A DNA stretch of 64,000 bases from Excoecaria cochinchinensis (GCA_947683425.1 CANTUQ010000007.1:2418001-2482000), one strand, 5' to 3'; shown: positions 29,476 to 42,229, counted from the first letter of the stretch. Notes: generated from the sequence alone by a model not told the origin. Numbers and translations are program-made.

Positions 29476-32400
29476 TTGTTTTATTACATTTTGGTAGGTG
29501 TATTTGTAAATATCTGCTGAATTAAGGCCTTTTATTTTTAAGACAATAATTAAACATTATTTATATGTAATTATTATTCTAAATACTCTAATAATATATT
29601 ATAAAGTATTAACAGGAAAACAAATATTATTATTGTTTTAATTTATGAAAAAAAAAAGGTTATGAATAGTGGTGGCTCGCCATCTCCCTTGCGGTCTTTC
29701 AGCTTCGGTATTTTCCATTTTGAACTTGAGCCATAAATTAATTATTGGGCTAGGCCTAGCCTGCTTAAATGCTTAATCTGATAACAGGTAGAAACTTAGA
29801 AATCAGAATAATGCATTTTTTAATTCATTAAATTTTAAAATTTATATAAGTTTAGATTAAATCTGTTTTTTATTGTGAAAAAAAAATATTAAGTCTCATT
29901 TAATTTTTTTTTAATTAAAAATAAGCTTTATAATATTTATTTTTGTTTATAAGTCTAAATTAAGTTCTTCATTTTTTATTTAATAATTAAATATTGATGT
30001 TATGTTGTACGTACATTTATATAATGTTGAGCTAATTTCAGTAATACGTGTTGAATGGTATTTGAATAAATGCGGATCTGGTTCTAGAAAACTTTTAATT
30101 TTGATTGAATGAGTACTTTGAGCTATAATTCAACGAACTCAATCCATATTTTTTTAACTTAATTGAATACGAGTAATAATGTGCTAAGCAAATTATGACA
30201 TCATATTTGCTATTTTTCCAATTTTTTTTCAGTCTTGAGAAAATTAAAAAAAAAAATTGTATCATTAACAGGTGGTGGAAATTAAAATTATATAGCTACC
30301 TAACTAACATGTAAATTAAAATATCAGTACCAAAATAAAAAGTAGGCCTTTGTTTATTGATTTTTATAACGTCATTGAATATGACGTTTTCAAATACTAA
30401 ATACTGACGTTTCTATCATAACGAGCTGTAATAATATTCCCTCCTCACCAAACGGGAATTTGTCGAATAATTGAAATTTTAATTTATCAAAAATAAATAA
30501 ATAAATAATTTAAGCTACGCAATTGGGTTAATTAATTTGCAAGTTCATGCAGTTAATGATACCTTATTAACTATGCAAAAGGGTAAAAAAAATAAAAAAA
30601 TTCTAGCATTTTTTTTTTTCTTTTAGTTGGAGGGCATAACAAACTGCACCGCTATTCAATTATTGATTCAAACATAATAATCTATTATTAATTCAATTAT
30701 CAAAGTAAAATCGTCGATCCATCACATGTTCTCTATGTAATTGTTATTTGAATATTTGCGTGATTGTTTTCGCTTTGTCTTCATTAATTGTTGTTCGGTG
30801 ATCTCTAATGCAAAGGTAAATGGAGAATGATGGACTAGATAATATTTACTTCGATTATGTATTCATGGTTCAATGCGACAATTAATAAGCAGAAATTTAT
30901 GCATCATAACCAAACTATTCAATTTAAATTTTTTACTTGAGATTATGTAAAAATGTTTTCATCATTAAAAATTTATTTGTATTAATTCGTTAAAAATATA
31001 TATATTCATTAATGATAAGCCGTTACGAATTATTATTTTGTATTAATAGTTTGATTTATTTAATTTTGTTTCACCATCTAATATATGAAATTTTTTATAT
31101 CTTTCAAGATAAATTCTATAAGCTCTCTTTCTATTTCAAAATATTAACTTGGCCGGCAATGTTTTTTTTTGGGTATCCATCTATAATTTCAAGTGATCCG
31201 AATTGCCATTACTTCTATAACATGTCTATTTGTAATTAAATTAGAACATAATTTTTAAAAAAATAACAATTAATGAATTAATTAAAAGTAACAAAAAATA
31301 ATATTTTTTTTCATCAAACGGCTCACATTCGGTAAATTGTATCCGAATTTTATTTCTTCAATTTAGTCAAAAAGTAACGAAATCAAAAGCAACGTGGAAG
31401 AAAAATAGGCAAAAGTGGCCAATCACAATCGTGTATCCTTTTCCTCCACCACGTATATATACTATACAGTACTCGCGAAGACTTTACTTATACAATTTGT
31501 TTTTATTTTTTTTTGTATTTTTTTTATATTAGAGGTCAACGCGTACTATGACTAGACTTACCACTTTCAACCGTCTTATATAAATTATATCAAGCTACCA
31601 ATTTATTTTCGTTTTCGCGTTCAAGTGCCAATTTTCTTCCTGTTTTTTCCATGGAGCTAATTTTCTTTCTCTTAATTAATTACTCGTTAATGTTAAGTAT
31701 TTTATTTTATTTTATTTTATAGTAAAGAATGTTAAGTATTTTTACTCTTTATAATTATCTTCCATGAACTAACTTTTAAAATTTAAATCCATTTTCTTCA
31801 ATAATGTTGAACTCATCGATTTTGTAATATTCCAACATCCATGAATATTATGTTCGTCAAATTTTATGTTATAAGTTATTTCATCTACTCCATTCAAGTG
31901 ATATTTTTTTTTTATTTTTTTCCAAATGACAATTTTTAAATATTTTTCTATTTTATCATTTCGCATGTACTAAAAAGAAGATAATTAATATACTGAAAAT
32001 ATATAATTATAAAGAGCTAATAAAATAAAAAAACATTTAAGTAAACAATAATGAATATTTTATAAAATTGACGCTAATTGATGATTTTCTTAATTTGTAA
32101 GCTAAAATGGTGAAAAGCTGAAAATTATCACGCTGATGTAATTGTATAAAGAATATTACTAAATACGTTTCACAACATCTATTGATTTAGAGATTTTTTT
32201 TTCCAAAATATTTGTCACTTTAAAAAAATTAACAAAACATTAATTTTTTTTTTCAAATTCACCCTAATTATTTATTTTTTCAATATTTTAAATTCTCTTC
32301 CTCCATTGTCTTTGGCCCTAATTAAATGGTTAACTCCAAATTAAATCAAAATATAAGGCTTTTAATTAACATTTTTGATTTGGGTGCATAAATTTTAAAT

Positions 32401-32870
32401 AAATTTTTATAAGGTTATCCTCTCTTCATGAGCTGGTGTTTGAGGTGGACCTAAATTATATATATACACATACATATATACATATATATATTGATATACA
32501 ACAAGATAAATTGAGTTTTGAGATTTTTTGTTCCCACGTTAATTTTACAAATAAAATCACGGACCAATTTAATTATTAGCATTTAGCTGTAATACAAGTA
32601 AAATAATAACTCTAGTTATGCTATGCATGTATATATATAGGCATAGACCTAATCATTTCAGCAAATATTTAAGCCACATATATAAAAGCAAGACCAACCG
32701 AAATTGGAGTGACGATGAAAACTATAACCATTACAAAGAAATGTATTCATTTAGAGTGAAAATATCTACTATATATTGAGAAGAAAACTATAATAAATAT
32801 CTAAGATAAAAATTAATTATCCAATTAGTAAACGGCAAAGATATTTTTGAAAAGGAAAAAAAAAGAATGA
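29476..32870. other. AT-rich intergenic region, no gene seen
   Basis: About 3.4 kb of A/T runs and short AT microsatellite-like patches (for example 32456-32490). Open frames here are short and show no family resemblance. Confidence 0.5.
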
Positions 32871-33179
32871 TCATCGCGAACCGGAGATGTTGATCCGGCA
32901 AAGAGGGCAAGAGTTGCAGGTAGATAGCCATGAGGAGATACAAGAAGCATGAAAGACATGGCCACAAGGGACTTTCTTTCCTCCTATTTCTCTTTCAAAA
33001 TTCTCCATACAAACAGAACAAACCTCCTCTGAATCAACTTTCACGCTCGGCATATCGGCGACCAATGAATTCGACTCCGATATTTGATGGCCAAAATTCG
33101 GCGGCAAACTTAGAGCATCGTCGAGGTCAAAACTTGCATCGATCAAACAGCTAGAGAAAGCATTAGATGCGGCGGCCAT
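32871..33179 (-). CDS. Small RING-H2 E3 ubiquitin ligase, copy A (102 aa, intronless)
   Basis: The start is taken at the ATG before AAASNAFSS (33179); 23 extra residues lie upstream in frame but are of low complexity (ETERQTERE) from a CT-rich 5' UTR. Residues 54 onward form a RING-H2 finger: C54-x2-C57, 14 residues, C-x-H, x2-H, x2-C, 10 residues, CPLC, i.e. C3H2C3. This predicts zinc binding and E2-dependent ubiquitin ligase activity. Residues 18-46 hold a motif, LPPNFGHQIS followed by LVADM.SV, that is also present in the paralogue at 45988-46296 and lies outside the RING. No signal peptide or membrane span is seen, so a soluble protein is likely. Copy B, on the same strand 12.8 kb away, has exactly the same length. 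Confidence 0.87.
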   Translation of the reverse strand: MAAASNAFSSCLIDASFDLDDALSLPPNFGHQISESNSLVADMPSVKVDSEEVCSVCMENFEREIGGKKVPCGHVFHASCISSWLSTCNSCPLCRINISGSR

Positions 33180-34757
33180 TTTCAATTTGGTGATTCGATC
33201 TGTAAGAAGATATTTCTCTCTCTCTGTCTGTCTCTCCGTCTCTAGCAATTAATGGAGAAGATAATAAAGGTGTATTTGGATATGGATAGCGTTTTATAGG
33301 GGAATTTAGAACCCAGGTTTGAAGTTTTCCACCCTTATTCTGTTTGTTCACGTTTTTTTTTTTATTTATTATTTTTTATTAAAGTTAGGAAAGTGATAGG
33401 AAATGTGTATTTTGGAATTAAATATACATAAAGAATGAATTTATATAAATAATATTCGTCCCACTTGTTGCTTTTCTTCTTTGGATGAATGTACCAATAG
33501 TTCCAAGTAGACTAAGAAAACTAATTATTTATTCAGTCAATAAAAATATTTTAAATTTGTTCGGTACAATAATTTCCTTCCCCCATTAATTTTCAATTAA
33601 TGTTTTGCCTTATATTTCCAACTATATTTACATTACTTCTCTCCATTTAATTAATGCATTAGATGTTTATAAATCTCCATATAATTAATTGTAATGTGAA
33701 GATTATTCTCGAAACCTTCTAAAATGTAGTATTAAACTTTAATTTTATTGATGAAATATAATTGGAAATCTAATTTATTTAGTTAGATTAGTTGCTTAAG
33801 AAAAGAATGAAGTCATCTCATGCACACTACAATTACGACCTAATTATTCTCAACCTCGAACAATTTCTCAGTAGCAACAAAAAATGCATGAATGTTTGTT
33901 AAACTGCATAAAGATTGAAGGCGTTAATAATCCAACATATTATAAGTGCAATTAGCAACAGTAATTATAAAAGATTGTTGATTTGAATTTTCTTAAATAA
34001 TGTTAGTATTTATTATTTGTTATGTATATCAAATATTTTTAAAATGATAATCTTTAATTATGAATTATTTAATATTAAAATTTAAATTAATCAATTCTGA
34101 GATAATAGAAAAAACAATCAGTACTCAACTTAAGCAACCTTAGAAAGATAATCCTTTAAAATTTTACAAAAAAATAAAATAAAATAAAAAATAGAGAGAG
34201 AGAGAGAGTTATAGTTTCCCGACCAAAACATTAGTTAAAGAAAAAGGTCAGAGAAAATTTATTGCGGGATGCCCCACATTTCGCAAGTGGACCGCTACAT
34301 TCAAAAAGCTTAAAAATTCACATAATAACCATATAATACCGTTCAAAATTCAAATACATTAAATATGAATTCTTATAAACAATAAAAGAATATTAGTTTT
34401 TGCTTTTCTTTTTAAGATACATGAATTAAAAGAAGAATGATTAACATATTTTAATATTATAATAAAAAATTTTAATTAATTATATTGTTATTTTATTAAT
34501 TAATATAAAAAAATGACAATAAATATATAAATGGGTTTAGAATATAAAGACGATATTAAAATAAATAAATTACATGATTTTTTTTTAAATGATGAAAAAT
34601 GCATTAAATTTCTTTTAGAATTCTCAAAATAAACAATTGAACTGGAGAAAAAAAAATTCCTAAAAGAGACGCTGAAAAAACAAGGGAATCAGTAATATTT
34701 TGTGATTTAAATTTCATATTCATAACATAAATTACACTTGATATACAGTGTCATATT
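33180..34757. other. RING-H2 copy A upstream region and AT-rich spacer
   Basis: A CT-rich stretch at 33215-33242 lies just upstream of the start and probably belongs to the 5' UTR. The rest is AT-rich with no gene seen. Confidence 0.45.
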
Positions 34758-35364
34758 TAGGGATGATCATAGGGCGAGAATTTTCCGTCTCCGGTGGGGA
34801 CCCGATCCGACCCGAACAGGGAATCACCAAATTTTTTCCTTCGATGGAGAGAAAAAAATCTCCGCCCTTGAATTCGGGACGGAGACGGGGAAAGGGGTCC
34901 CCGCCCCGAAAAAAAATTAATATATTAATATATATATATTTATATTAATAATACATTAATAATATATAAATATTTGTAATAGTATATATATTCAATTTTT
35001 TTAAAAATTTATATTCGTCGGTGTAAAAGTTATCAAAGTGGTGTTATTAATATTTGAATTGTACGGAATATTTATAAATATTTATATTTTAATTGTATGA
35101 GATATTTATAAATATTTGTATTTAAATTGTATGAGATGTTTTTAATTTTAAGTTATCAATTATTAAATTTTGCAAGGTAAATTTTGTAAAATATTTTTGA
35201 TTCGGGTCGACAATTTTCATCGGGTCGAAATTTTTCATTAAAATTGAATATTTTTATCGGCAACGGGGGGATTTTTCCTCCGCGTCCCCAGCGGAGGCGG
35301 GGATGGGAAATCCACGTCCCTAGGTGGGGCAGTAGGTGGGGAGCCACTCCCCGCCCCGCCCATA
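34758..35364. mobile_element. Non-autonomous hAT-like element with GC-rich ends
   Basis: Two GC-rich blocks (34775-34910 and 35265-35360) with repeated GGGGA/CCCCGCCCC words bound an AT-rich core, in strong contrast to the surroundings. The left end TAGGGATGATCATAGGGCG and the reverse complement of the right end (ATGACTATGGGCGGGGCGGG) are similar, matching the common eudicot repeat that begins TAGGGATG.CAATGGGGCGGG. GTCATATT occurs at both 34750-34757 and 35365-35372, an 8-bp repeat expected for hAT, although part of it could itself be terminal-repeat sequence. Confidence 0.6.
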
Positions 35365-35939
35365 GTCATATTATTATAAAAAAAATAAATTTAATTTAAT
35401 TTAATTTTGTTTTCTTTTAATAAAATTACCAATTCATGCCACTTCTTGGAAACGATTAATGAATTAAATAAATGCAAAATAAGGTCATGCTGCTATATAT
35501 GTAATTGCTCGTAGAGGAGCAAAATGAGCAACTAATAGAAATAGCTACGTTATGTATACGTAAATTATTTTATTTCTCATCATAAAGTTGATAACTTCTG
35601 CACCATAACACGATAGAAATTACATTAAATTTGTGATAATTAAGGTATGGATCCTTATAAGGCATGAAGTTTGTCATTTTGGCTGCACCAAATGCATCAG
35701 TCATGCCACTTTGTCAATAGAGAGAATCACACATCTAATAATTAAAGAAAATAATAAAAATTTATAATTATGGTGAAATTATTTTCAAAATAGCTTAAAT
35801 TATGTTAAAATAGTGATACTTCAATTATTAAGTCTGATTTTTCAAACTAATATAAATTTAACATAATATCAGAGTTATAAAATGACCAACAGTTACATAA
35901 CTGTAAATTCTATAAGTAAAATATTTGAAGTCTAAAAAA

Positions 35940-36960
35940 GGTAGGGATTAACAAAAAAATTCGTTTGATACGATTAACTGAGAAATCGGTCCGAAATTGA
36001 ACCGATTGACTAGTTAACCGAACTGTAACGGACTGACTAATAGTTAGTATTTTGGAAAAATTGATATTAATAGACTGATTTATTTTTTTGCTAATGTACC
36101 AGTTAACTGAACAGAAAAACCGAAACATGATTATCACTACAATTTATTAACTTTATTTCACTATTTCTTTCTTTTTATTTCATTATTTTTCATATTCAAT
36201 TATTTATATTTTTTTAATTTTCATTTACTTTAAAATATATTTCAATTTCATTTTAATTTTTTAAAAACATTTCAGTTAATTTATTAATTGCTCAATATGT
36301 TCATATTTAATTTTTTTTATTATTTCTTGATTTATCAATTTTTCATTAATGAAAATCAGAATATATTCGAAAAGTTATATAACATAAATATATTAACTAA
36401 AATTTTTAATAATTTTTTTAAAAAACTAAAATTTTTAATATATGTAAAAATAATGTGTCTCAAGTTAAAAAAAAATAATAGGAAATAGTTGTATTGGATA
36501 GATTTATTTTAATCATTTTGCAGTTTTTAAGTATTTTTGCTGCACTTTTTTTTATTATCCTGATTATTTTGAAATTTTTAAATTTTTTTTTAATTGATAA
36601 TTAGTAAATATAACCATTCATTTAATTAGAATTGATCATAAATCGGTTAATTCATTTACTTATTAATTTTTAATTCTTAAAAATAAAATTACTTATATTT
36701 ACCAAAAACTTTTATTTTAATTAACAACAATGATGTTATATTATAGTAGAGAAATTTTAATTTTTAAATATTTTGAATATTTTAATTTTATTTATGAATA
36801 AATTTTATAATTATAATGGATAACAAAAAAAATATTAATGAATGATGGACTGATTAATCGATAGTAATAGTTTAATTAATGGTTCAATTTTTTTCAAAAT
36901 AAATATTAATGGACTAATTTTTTTGAGTTTATGAGTTGATTAACCGGTATATGCCTATTT
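35940..36960. repeat. Degenerate 'AACCGA/TCGGTT' repeat region
   Basis: Clusters of gttaaccgaa, accgattgac and cggtt words appear at 35965-36125 and again, partly inverted, at 36640-36950 (gattaatcg, gattaaccgg). This resembles the abundant AACCGAACC-type plant MITEs, but the borders are eroded. Similar words recur at 46990-47060 and 62030-62400. Confidence 0.35.
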
Positions 36961-37447
36961 TAAAAAAAAAAATGAAAAAGAGAGGAAAAGAGAAAAAGGG
37001 CTGGATTAAAAAGTGAAGCGTCCATATAGATAAAAATGGTGAATTAATGGGCCAGTTGTAATTAAGGGGAAACATATTAAGTCATTTTAAAGTAAATATT
37101 ATTTTCTCAATTATTAAGTTAGACTTCTCATGTTCATACATATTTAACTCAATAACTTATTGATATTTTCTTTAAAACATGCAACTACCATTACTTTGTC
37201 CATATCATGCTTATAATAATATATAACAAATAATTAACTAACCCTTCTTGAATATTCAGAAAAAAAAAAGATTTGATAATTTTTGATTTTGCTAATTACT
37301 AATGATCATGTTATGATTTGTAGGGAGTCTGTTCAATTTTATTGAGATAATGAATGAATTAAAGATTAAATTTTATTTTATTTTATTTAAGCAACCAAAC
37401 CGTTGACTTGCTATTCATATGGTAGCGACGACTAAAGGCGTAATAAG

Positions 37448-37897
37448 GGTTAATTTCAGGTATGCTCCTTTAACTTAATTTCTACCCCATAAAAGAATTT
37501 TATAGTCCAAAATTCAACAGACTTTAAATTGATAAGTTATTGTTTTGACAGGAAATAAAGAAATTTGGCAACGGAAAATTCTACATGGCTGCTACATAAT
37601 ATATGATATTTTTCTTTTTGTTATAAAGGGTTTAATTGAAATTCAAACTTAAAATTTTATAGCTCTAATCATCATATCAATACTATTAACTTAAAATTTA
37701 TTTGTATATCAATGTAATATTAAAAAACACAAATTAAAACACCAAAATTTATGTTGTTCTCTCTTGTAAAATTATTTTTTCTATAGTAAATCTCTCCCCC
37801 ACCCACCACTTTCTCTCTCTCTCTTTTTTTTTTTTTTTTTTAAGTAAAAATTGATTTATGTGGCCTAAAATTAGATGAACAGAAGTGAAATTAACCC
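37448..37897. mobile_element. MULE-like terminal-inverted-repeat candidate
   Basis: Left end GGGTTAATTTCAGGT; right end, reverse-complemented, GGGTTAATTTCACTT. The match is about 12 bp and fades after that. The flanking 9-mers (gcgtaataa and gaactataa) agree only partly, so the target duplication is doubtful. There is no coding content. Confidence 0.35.
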
Positions 37898-38106
37898 GAA
37901 CTATAAGTCTCCAGTATTGCAGATTAATTCAAAGGCCTGAATGAATAAATATCAAAAACTTTATATCAATCAACTGTCATATGTTTAAAGTCTTGAAAAA
38001 TACTATAATGAAAGCAACATTGACGTTTAACGAATTGACTTAGCTGTCTAATATCGACCGCGCATTACGAAGTCTTTGAAAAAGTGCGTGCACATTACTT
38101 TGAGGT

Positions 38107-38163
38107 TTATTTTGGAAAAGGCTCTAAGTCTAGGCTGCGATCTTGTGCTGGTAGTACTATATG
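38107..38163 (+). repeat. 57-bp direct repeat, left copy
   Basis: Reads tttattttggaaaaggctct and continues to tagtactatatg. It matches 38869-38925 with about three substitutions. The two copies bracket the truncated Copia fragment. Confidence 0.9.
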
Positions 38164-38868
38164 ACAGATATGAATGATTAGAAAATGTTTTTCAATAATT
38201 TAATTGAGCTGTGTACATTATTTTAATACAGGTTTAACCCAACTAACTAAATCTACTACTCTAACGGACAGTTACAACAGAGAATTCAAATACAAAAATA
38301 TTTGAATGAAGTTGTTCCTAATATCAAGGAGTGATATCCTCCAACATGTCCCCCTCAAGATGGACTTCGAGACAACAGTCCAATCTTGTCTTTGAATTCT
38401 AGAAATCGTGACTTTGATAAAGCTTTTGTTAAAGTATCAGCAAATTGATCTTGTGACGAGACATGTGCAACGCGTAAGGCTCCACTTTGAACTCTTTCTC
38501 GAATAAAATGAAAATCAATAGGCACATGCTTCATTTGAGAGTGAAAAATTGGATTTGAACATACCTGAGTGGCATCTATATTATCACAATAAATTATTGG
38601 ACATGTAGGCACTCTAATATATACCTCTGAAAGGAGTGAACAGATCCAACTAATTTCTGCAGCTGTGTTTGCAACAGATCGATATTCAGCCTCAGTTGAT
38701 GACCTTGCCACTGTTCGTTGCTTCTTAGAACTCTAAGATATTGGATTCCTACCAAGGTACACAATATATCCACTAGTTGATTTAAGATCATCTTTATTGC
38801 CACCCTAATCTGCATCTGCAAAGGCATGAAGAGTATTTGAAGATTGGCACTGTATTTACAAACCATCA
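38164..38868 (-). mobile_element. Truncated Ty1/copia 3' end: RNase H, polypurine tract and part of an LTR
   Basis: On the minus strand, from about 38860 to 38355, the reading frame encodes the C-terminal RNase H of a Copia polyprotein. It has the LHAFADAD start, the ARSSTEAEYR signature and the DQFADTLTKAL segment near the end. Two in-frame TAG codons replace the Trp of the DW.G and SW.SK motifs. The frame ends at 38355 and is followed by a polypurine tract (TTGAGGGGGACA) and then TGTTGGAGGATATCACTCC, the start of an LTR that is cut off near 38164. Everything upstream of RNase H is missing. Confidence 0.85.
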
Positions 38869-38925
38869 TTTATTTTGAAAAAGGCTCTAAGTCTAGGCTG
38901 CGGTCTTGTGCTGGTAGTACTACAT
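38869..38925 (+). repeat. 57-bp direct repeat, right copy
   Basis: Second copy of the 38107-38163 segment, same orientation. It is far longer than a 5-bp Copia target duplication. Confidence 0.9.
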
Positions 38926-39632
38926 GGAGTCATGGAGAAGTGGGTGACTGTCCCCTAATTTTCTTTGGGTTAAGGGCAACTTTTTTTTTTTCACTGTAGT
39001 TTTCGTGTTAGTAAGAAATTTTTTTTATTTTTTTGTCAGTTTTTGAAACTAAAAATGCTAAAATTATCTATTTTTATCATTTTTTAATACAAGAATTCTA
39101 ATAAGCTAATGAAATATTAGGAGTTTAGCGAAAAAATAAAATTTTCACTAATTAGCTTTTTTATATTAATAATCACTTATTTATACTTTTTCATTTGATG
39201 CCTTCTTTTTTATTAATTGACTAGAATTTTAGTCGGAGAAAACGATAAAAACTTATCATTTTAGTAAAAAAAATTACTTACCATTTCAGTAGAAAAAACA
39301 AACAATTTTAATATTTTTAGTGGCAAAAAATGAAAAAAAAAATTAGGGACATCTTCTAACTAGTACGAAACAATGGGGGCAAAAATTGCCCTTTATCCAT
39401 TTTCATTTAAAAAAAATGTACATTTAAGAAAATATAAAAAAATTCAAATTCAGGCCTAATAAATTTTTTAGCAAATGAATTTCAACTCCTTTTAATATAG
39501 TGAAGTATATAGTTTGAAAAAGTAGAAAATACGAACCCAATTGGAAAAATAACAGTACTTGACCTTAATTTTATGCAAACATAAAATTAAGAGTTTAGTT
39601 TTTATGTTTTTACTAGGTGTGAAGTTTATGTA

Positions 39633-39668
<36 letters not shown>

Positions 39669-39721
39669 CATTGAGAAAGATAATCTAAACCTAAGCAGGG
39701 TACTTAAATCTTTAATTCCAA
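38926..39721. other. AT-rich spacer between the two Copia remnants
   Basis: No gene seen. It contains an (AT)n run at 39635-39660 and a stretch with 'aaattagggacat' and 'caatgggggcaaaaattgcc' that looks like decayed repeat DNA. Confidence 0.4.
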
Positions 39722-39726
39722 GGATG
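39722..39726 (+). repeat. Target-site duplication GGATG, left of Copia
   Basis: GGATG immediately precedes the LTR and is repeated at 44969-44973 after the other LTR. Five bp is the Ty1/copia standard. Confidence 0.9.
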
Positions 39727-40243
39727 TGTTGGGCACAGCGGATAAATTAAAATAAATTAATAGAGTAAAAATATCGACACCAGAAATTTAACGTGTTTCA
39801 CCGTTTAATTTGGATTACGTCCACGGGACAAATTCCGAAAAATATTTTTTTCACTAATAAAATTAATGGATACAAGAGAGAAAGGCAAAACAATAATTTT
39901 GAGATAAATGCAAAATAGTAGCACACAATTATTTTCCAAACTCACTATTTTGTCACTCCCCTTTTAGAAAAATATTCCAAATATTTTTCTTTTTCTTCTA
40001 TTTCTCACAAACTTCTGAAAGTTTGATATGAAAAACTGAAATGAAATAAGGCCTATTTATAGGCGACTATACGCGTTAATTACGCGTTTTGGACAGCTTT
40101 CAATAAACTGTCCAGCCGCAAAGGAAGAATCCAATTCTTTTTTTGCGGCATCTTGCCAATCTTATTTGACTTTTCAACCTTATTTTTTTTTCTTTTTTAA
40201 TGATATGGACCCCACCACCATGTGAAGGAACCCACGCCTAACA
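39727..40243 (-). repeat. Copia 3' LTR (517 bp)
   Basis: On the plus strand it starts TGTTGGGCACAGCGG and ends CACGCCTAACA, giving the TG...CA ends. It contains CCTATTTATAGG, which on the element's sense strand is a TATA box, and a near-palindrome ACGCGTTAATTACGCGT about 15 bp away. Confidence 0.93.
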
Positions 40244-41381
40244 ATTCTCCTCCTTCCGACTACATGGTGGGGGGCTCTGCTAATCTTGCAGCTAGCTGAC
40301 AATACTCAAAATTCTGTCTTGATAGAATTTTCGTTAACATGTCTGACCCATTTTCTTCCGTATGGATCTTCTCAAGCTGTAATAGCTTCTTCTCCATCAC
40401 ACCCCTTATCCAATGATATCTCACATCAATATATTTTGATTTCGAATGGAAAGAGGCATTCTTTCCAAGATGAATAGCACTCTGACTATCACAGAATAAC
40501 TGATATTTGTCTTACTGCAAACCAAATTCTTTCAAGAACTTCTTCATCCATAGCAACTCTTTTCAAGCTTCCGTTGCTGCTATAAACTCTGCTTCAGTAG
40601 TAGAAAGTGCAACACACTTCTATAACTTTGACTGCAATGACACATACAAAAATAATCAGGTAACAAGAAGTGGATTTTTTGGAATCCACATTGTCAGCCA
40701 TATCTGTATCTGTGTATTCTGCTAACACAGGTTTGTCATTTCCAAAACATAGACATATTTTGGAAGTTTCTCAAAAATACCTGAAAATCCATTTTACTAC
40801 GGCCCAATGTTTCTTTCCAGGATTTGAAAGGATCTACTCGCAACTCCAACTGCATGAGCGATATTTAGCCATGTGCACACTATAGCATACATCAAACTTC
40901 CAACTGCTGAAGCATATGAAACTTTATCCATCTCTTCCTTCTCTTTGTCTGTAGAAAGACTCTGTTTAGAACTCAGCTTAAAGTGATTAGCAAGAGAACA
41001 ACTAACTGCTTTAGCCTTGTCCATATTAAATCTCTGAAGTACTTTCTCAATGTACCTCTCTTGTGACAGCAACAATTTCTTGGCGCCTCTATCTTTGATA
41101 ATATTCATGCCAAAAATCTGTTTTACTAGCCCTAAGTCTTTTATAGCTAAAAACTTACTCAACTGCTTTTTCAAATTATTAATTCTGGAAACATTCTGGC
41201 CAACAACCAACATATCATCCACATATAGCAAAAGGATAATGAAATCATCATCAGAGAATTTTTGCACAAAAACACAATGGTCTGAAGTGGTCTTTTTATA
41301 GTTTTGCTCCCCCATAGCAGACTCAAACTTCTTATACCATTGTCTCGGTGCCTGTTTTAAGCCGTAGAGGCTTTTTTTCAA
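40244..41381 (-). pseudogene. Copia reverse transcriptase and decayed RNase H
   Basis: The frame 40797-41381 encodes the second half of reverse transcriptase with KKSLYGLKQAPRQWY and the catalytic YVDD (LLLYVDDMLVV), then the connection to RNase H (SYASAVGSLMYA). Below 40797 RNase H is recognisable only in patches (ADNVDSKKST) with stops. It acted in reverse transcription of the element; it is not a functional gene now. Confidence 0.88.
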
Positions 41382-42220
41382 CTTGCAGACATAATTCTCT
41401 TTTTCTTTTTCTTTGAACCCCTCTGGCTACTCCATGTATATCTCTTCTTTCAAATTACCATGCAGGAAGGCAGTTTTGACATCCATTTATTCAACCTCTA
41501 GGTCAAGACTTGCTTCTAATCCCAACACAGTTCGAATGGATGTTATTTTTACAACAGGTGAGAAAATTTCATCAAAGTCAACTCCTTTTCTTTGTCTGAA
41601 TCCCTTGACAACCAGTCTGGTTTTGTAACGTGAACTGGAACTGTGTTATTCATGCTTTATCCTGAACACCCATTTGTTTTTCACGGTCCTTCTGCCTTTG
41701 GGCAACTTCACCAGTTCAAAAGTTTTGTTCTTATGCAAGGACTTCATCTCATCTTGCATGACCTCAATCCATTTCTGCTTGGATTCATCATCTATGGCTT
41801 CTTGATAACTCTCAAGTTCTTCTCCTTCAGTAATACTCACATACTGGTCACAAGGATATCTAGAAGATGACCATTTTATTCTTTTACTTTTCCTTTGTGG
41901 AGGTGGTGTTCCTCTTCTCAGTGGAACCGGAGAAGCCATAGGTGTTGGTGCTACAAAATCATCGCGATCATCATTATCGTCGTCGTCGTCTTCAGAACCA
42001 ACTTCTATAGGAGTATCATCATCGTCAGCTGGATAAACCCGGTCTTCATCTCCAACCTCTCTTGGCACCGGTGTTGGAGGAATTAATTTCAAATCTGATA
42101 AGTCGCCATTGAAATTAGGAACATCCTTCTTCATTTTGTCAATATTTTTAATGATCTCATTTTCAACAAATATAGCATCACGACTCCTGACAAGTTTCTT
42201 CTCAATAGGATCATAAATCT
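41382..42220 (-). pseudogene. Copia integrase C-terminal linker and start of reverse transcriptase
   Basis: The frame 41646-42134 has an acidic Asp-rich linker, then the start of Copia reverse transcriptase (EAIDDESKQKWIEVMQDEM and TVKNKWVFRIK). Between 41646 and 41382 the frame is broken by several stops; GVKRKR-like and VEKKPLRL-like pieces show that the original frame continued into the YVDD part. Confidence 0.85.
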
Positions 42221-42229
42221 ATAGCCAAA

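Noticed and set aside
33180..33248. Longer N-terminus for RING-H2 copy A
   Set aside because: The extra residues are low-complexity ETERQTERE-like sequence from a CT-rich leader, and copy B has no counterpart.
35156..35347. Minus-strand Pro/Arg-rich open frame
   Set aside because: It is the GC-rich arm of the hAT-like element, not a gene.
41895..42086. Plus-strand open frames across the Copia element (also 43127-43876)
   Set aside because: They are antisense shadows of gag-pol, whose conserved motifs are on the minus strand.
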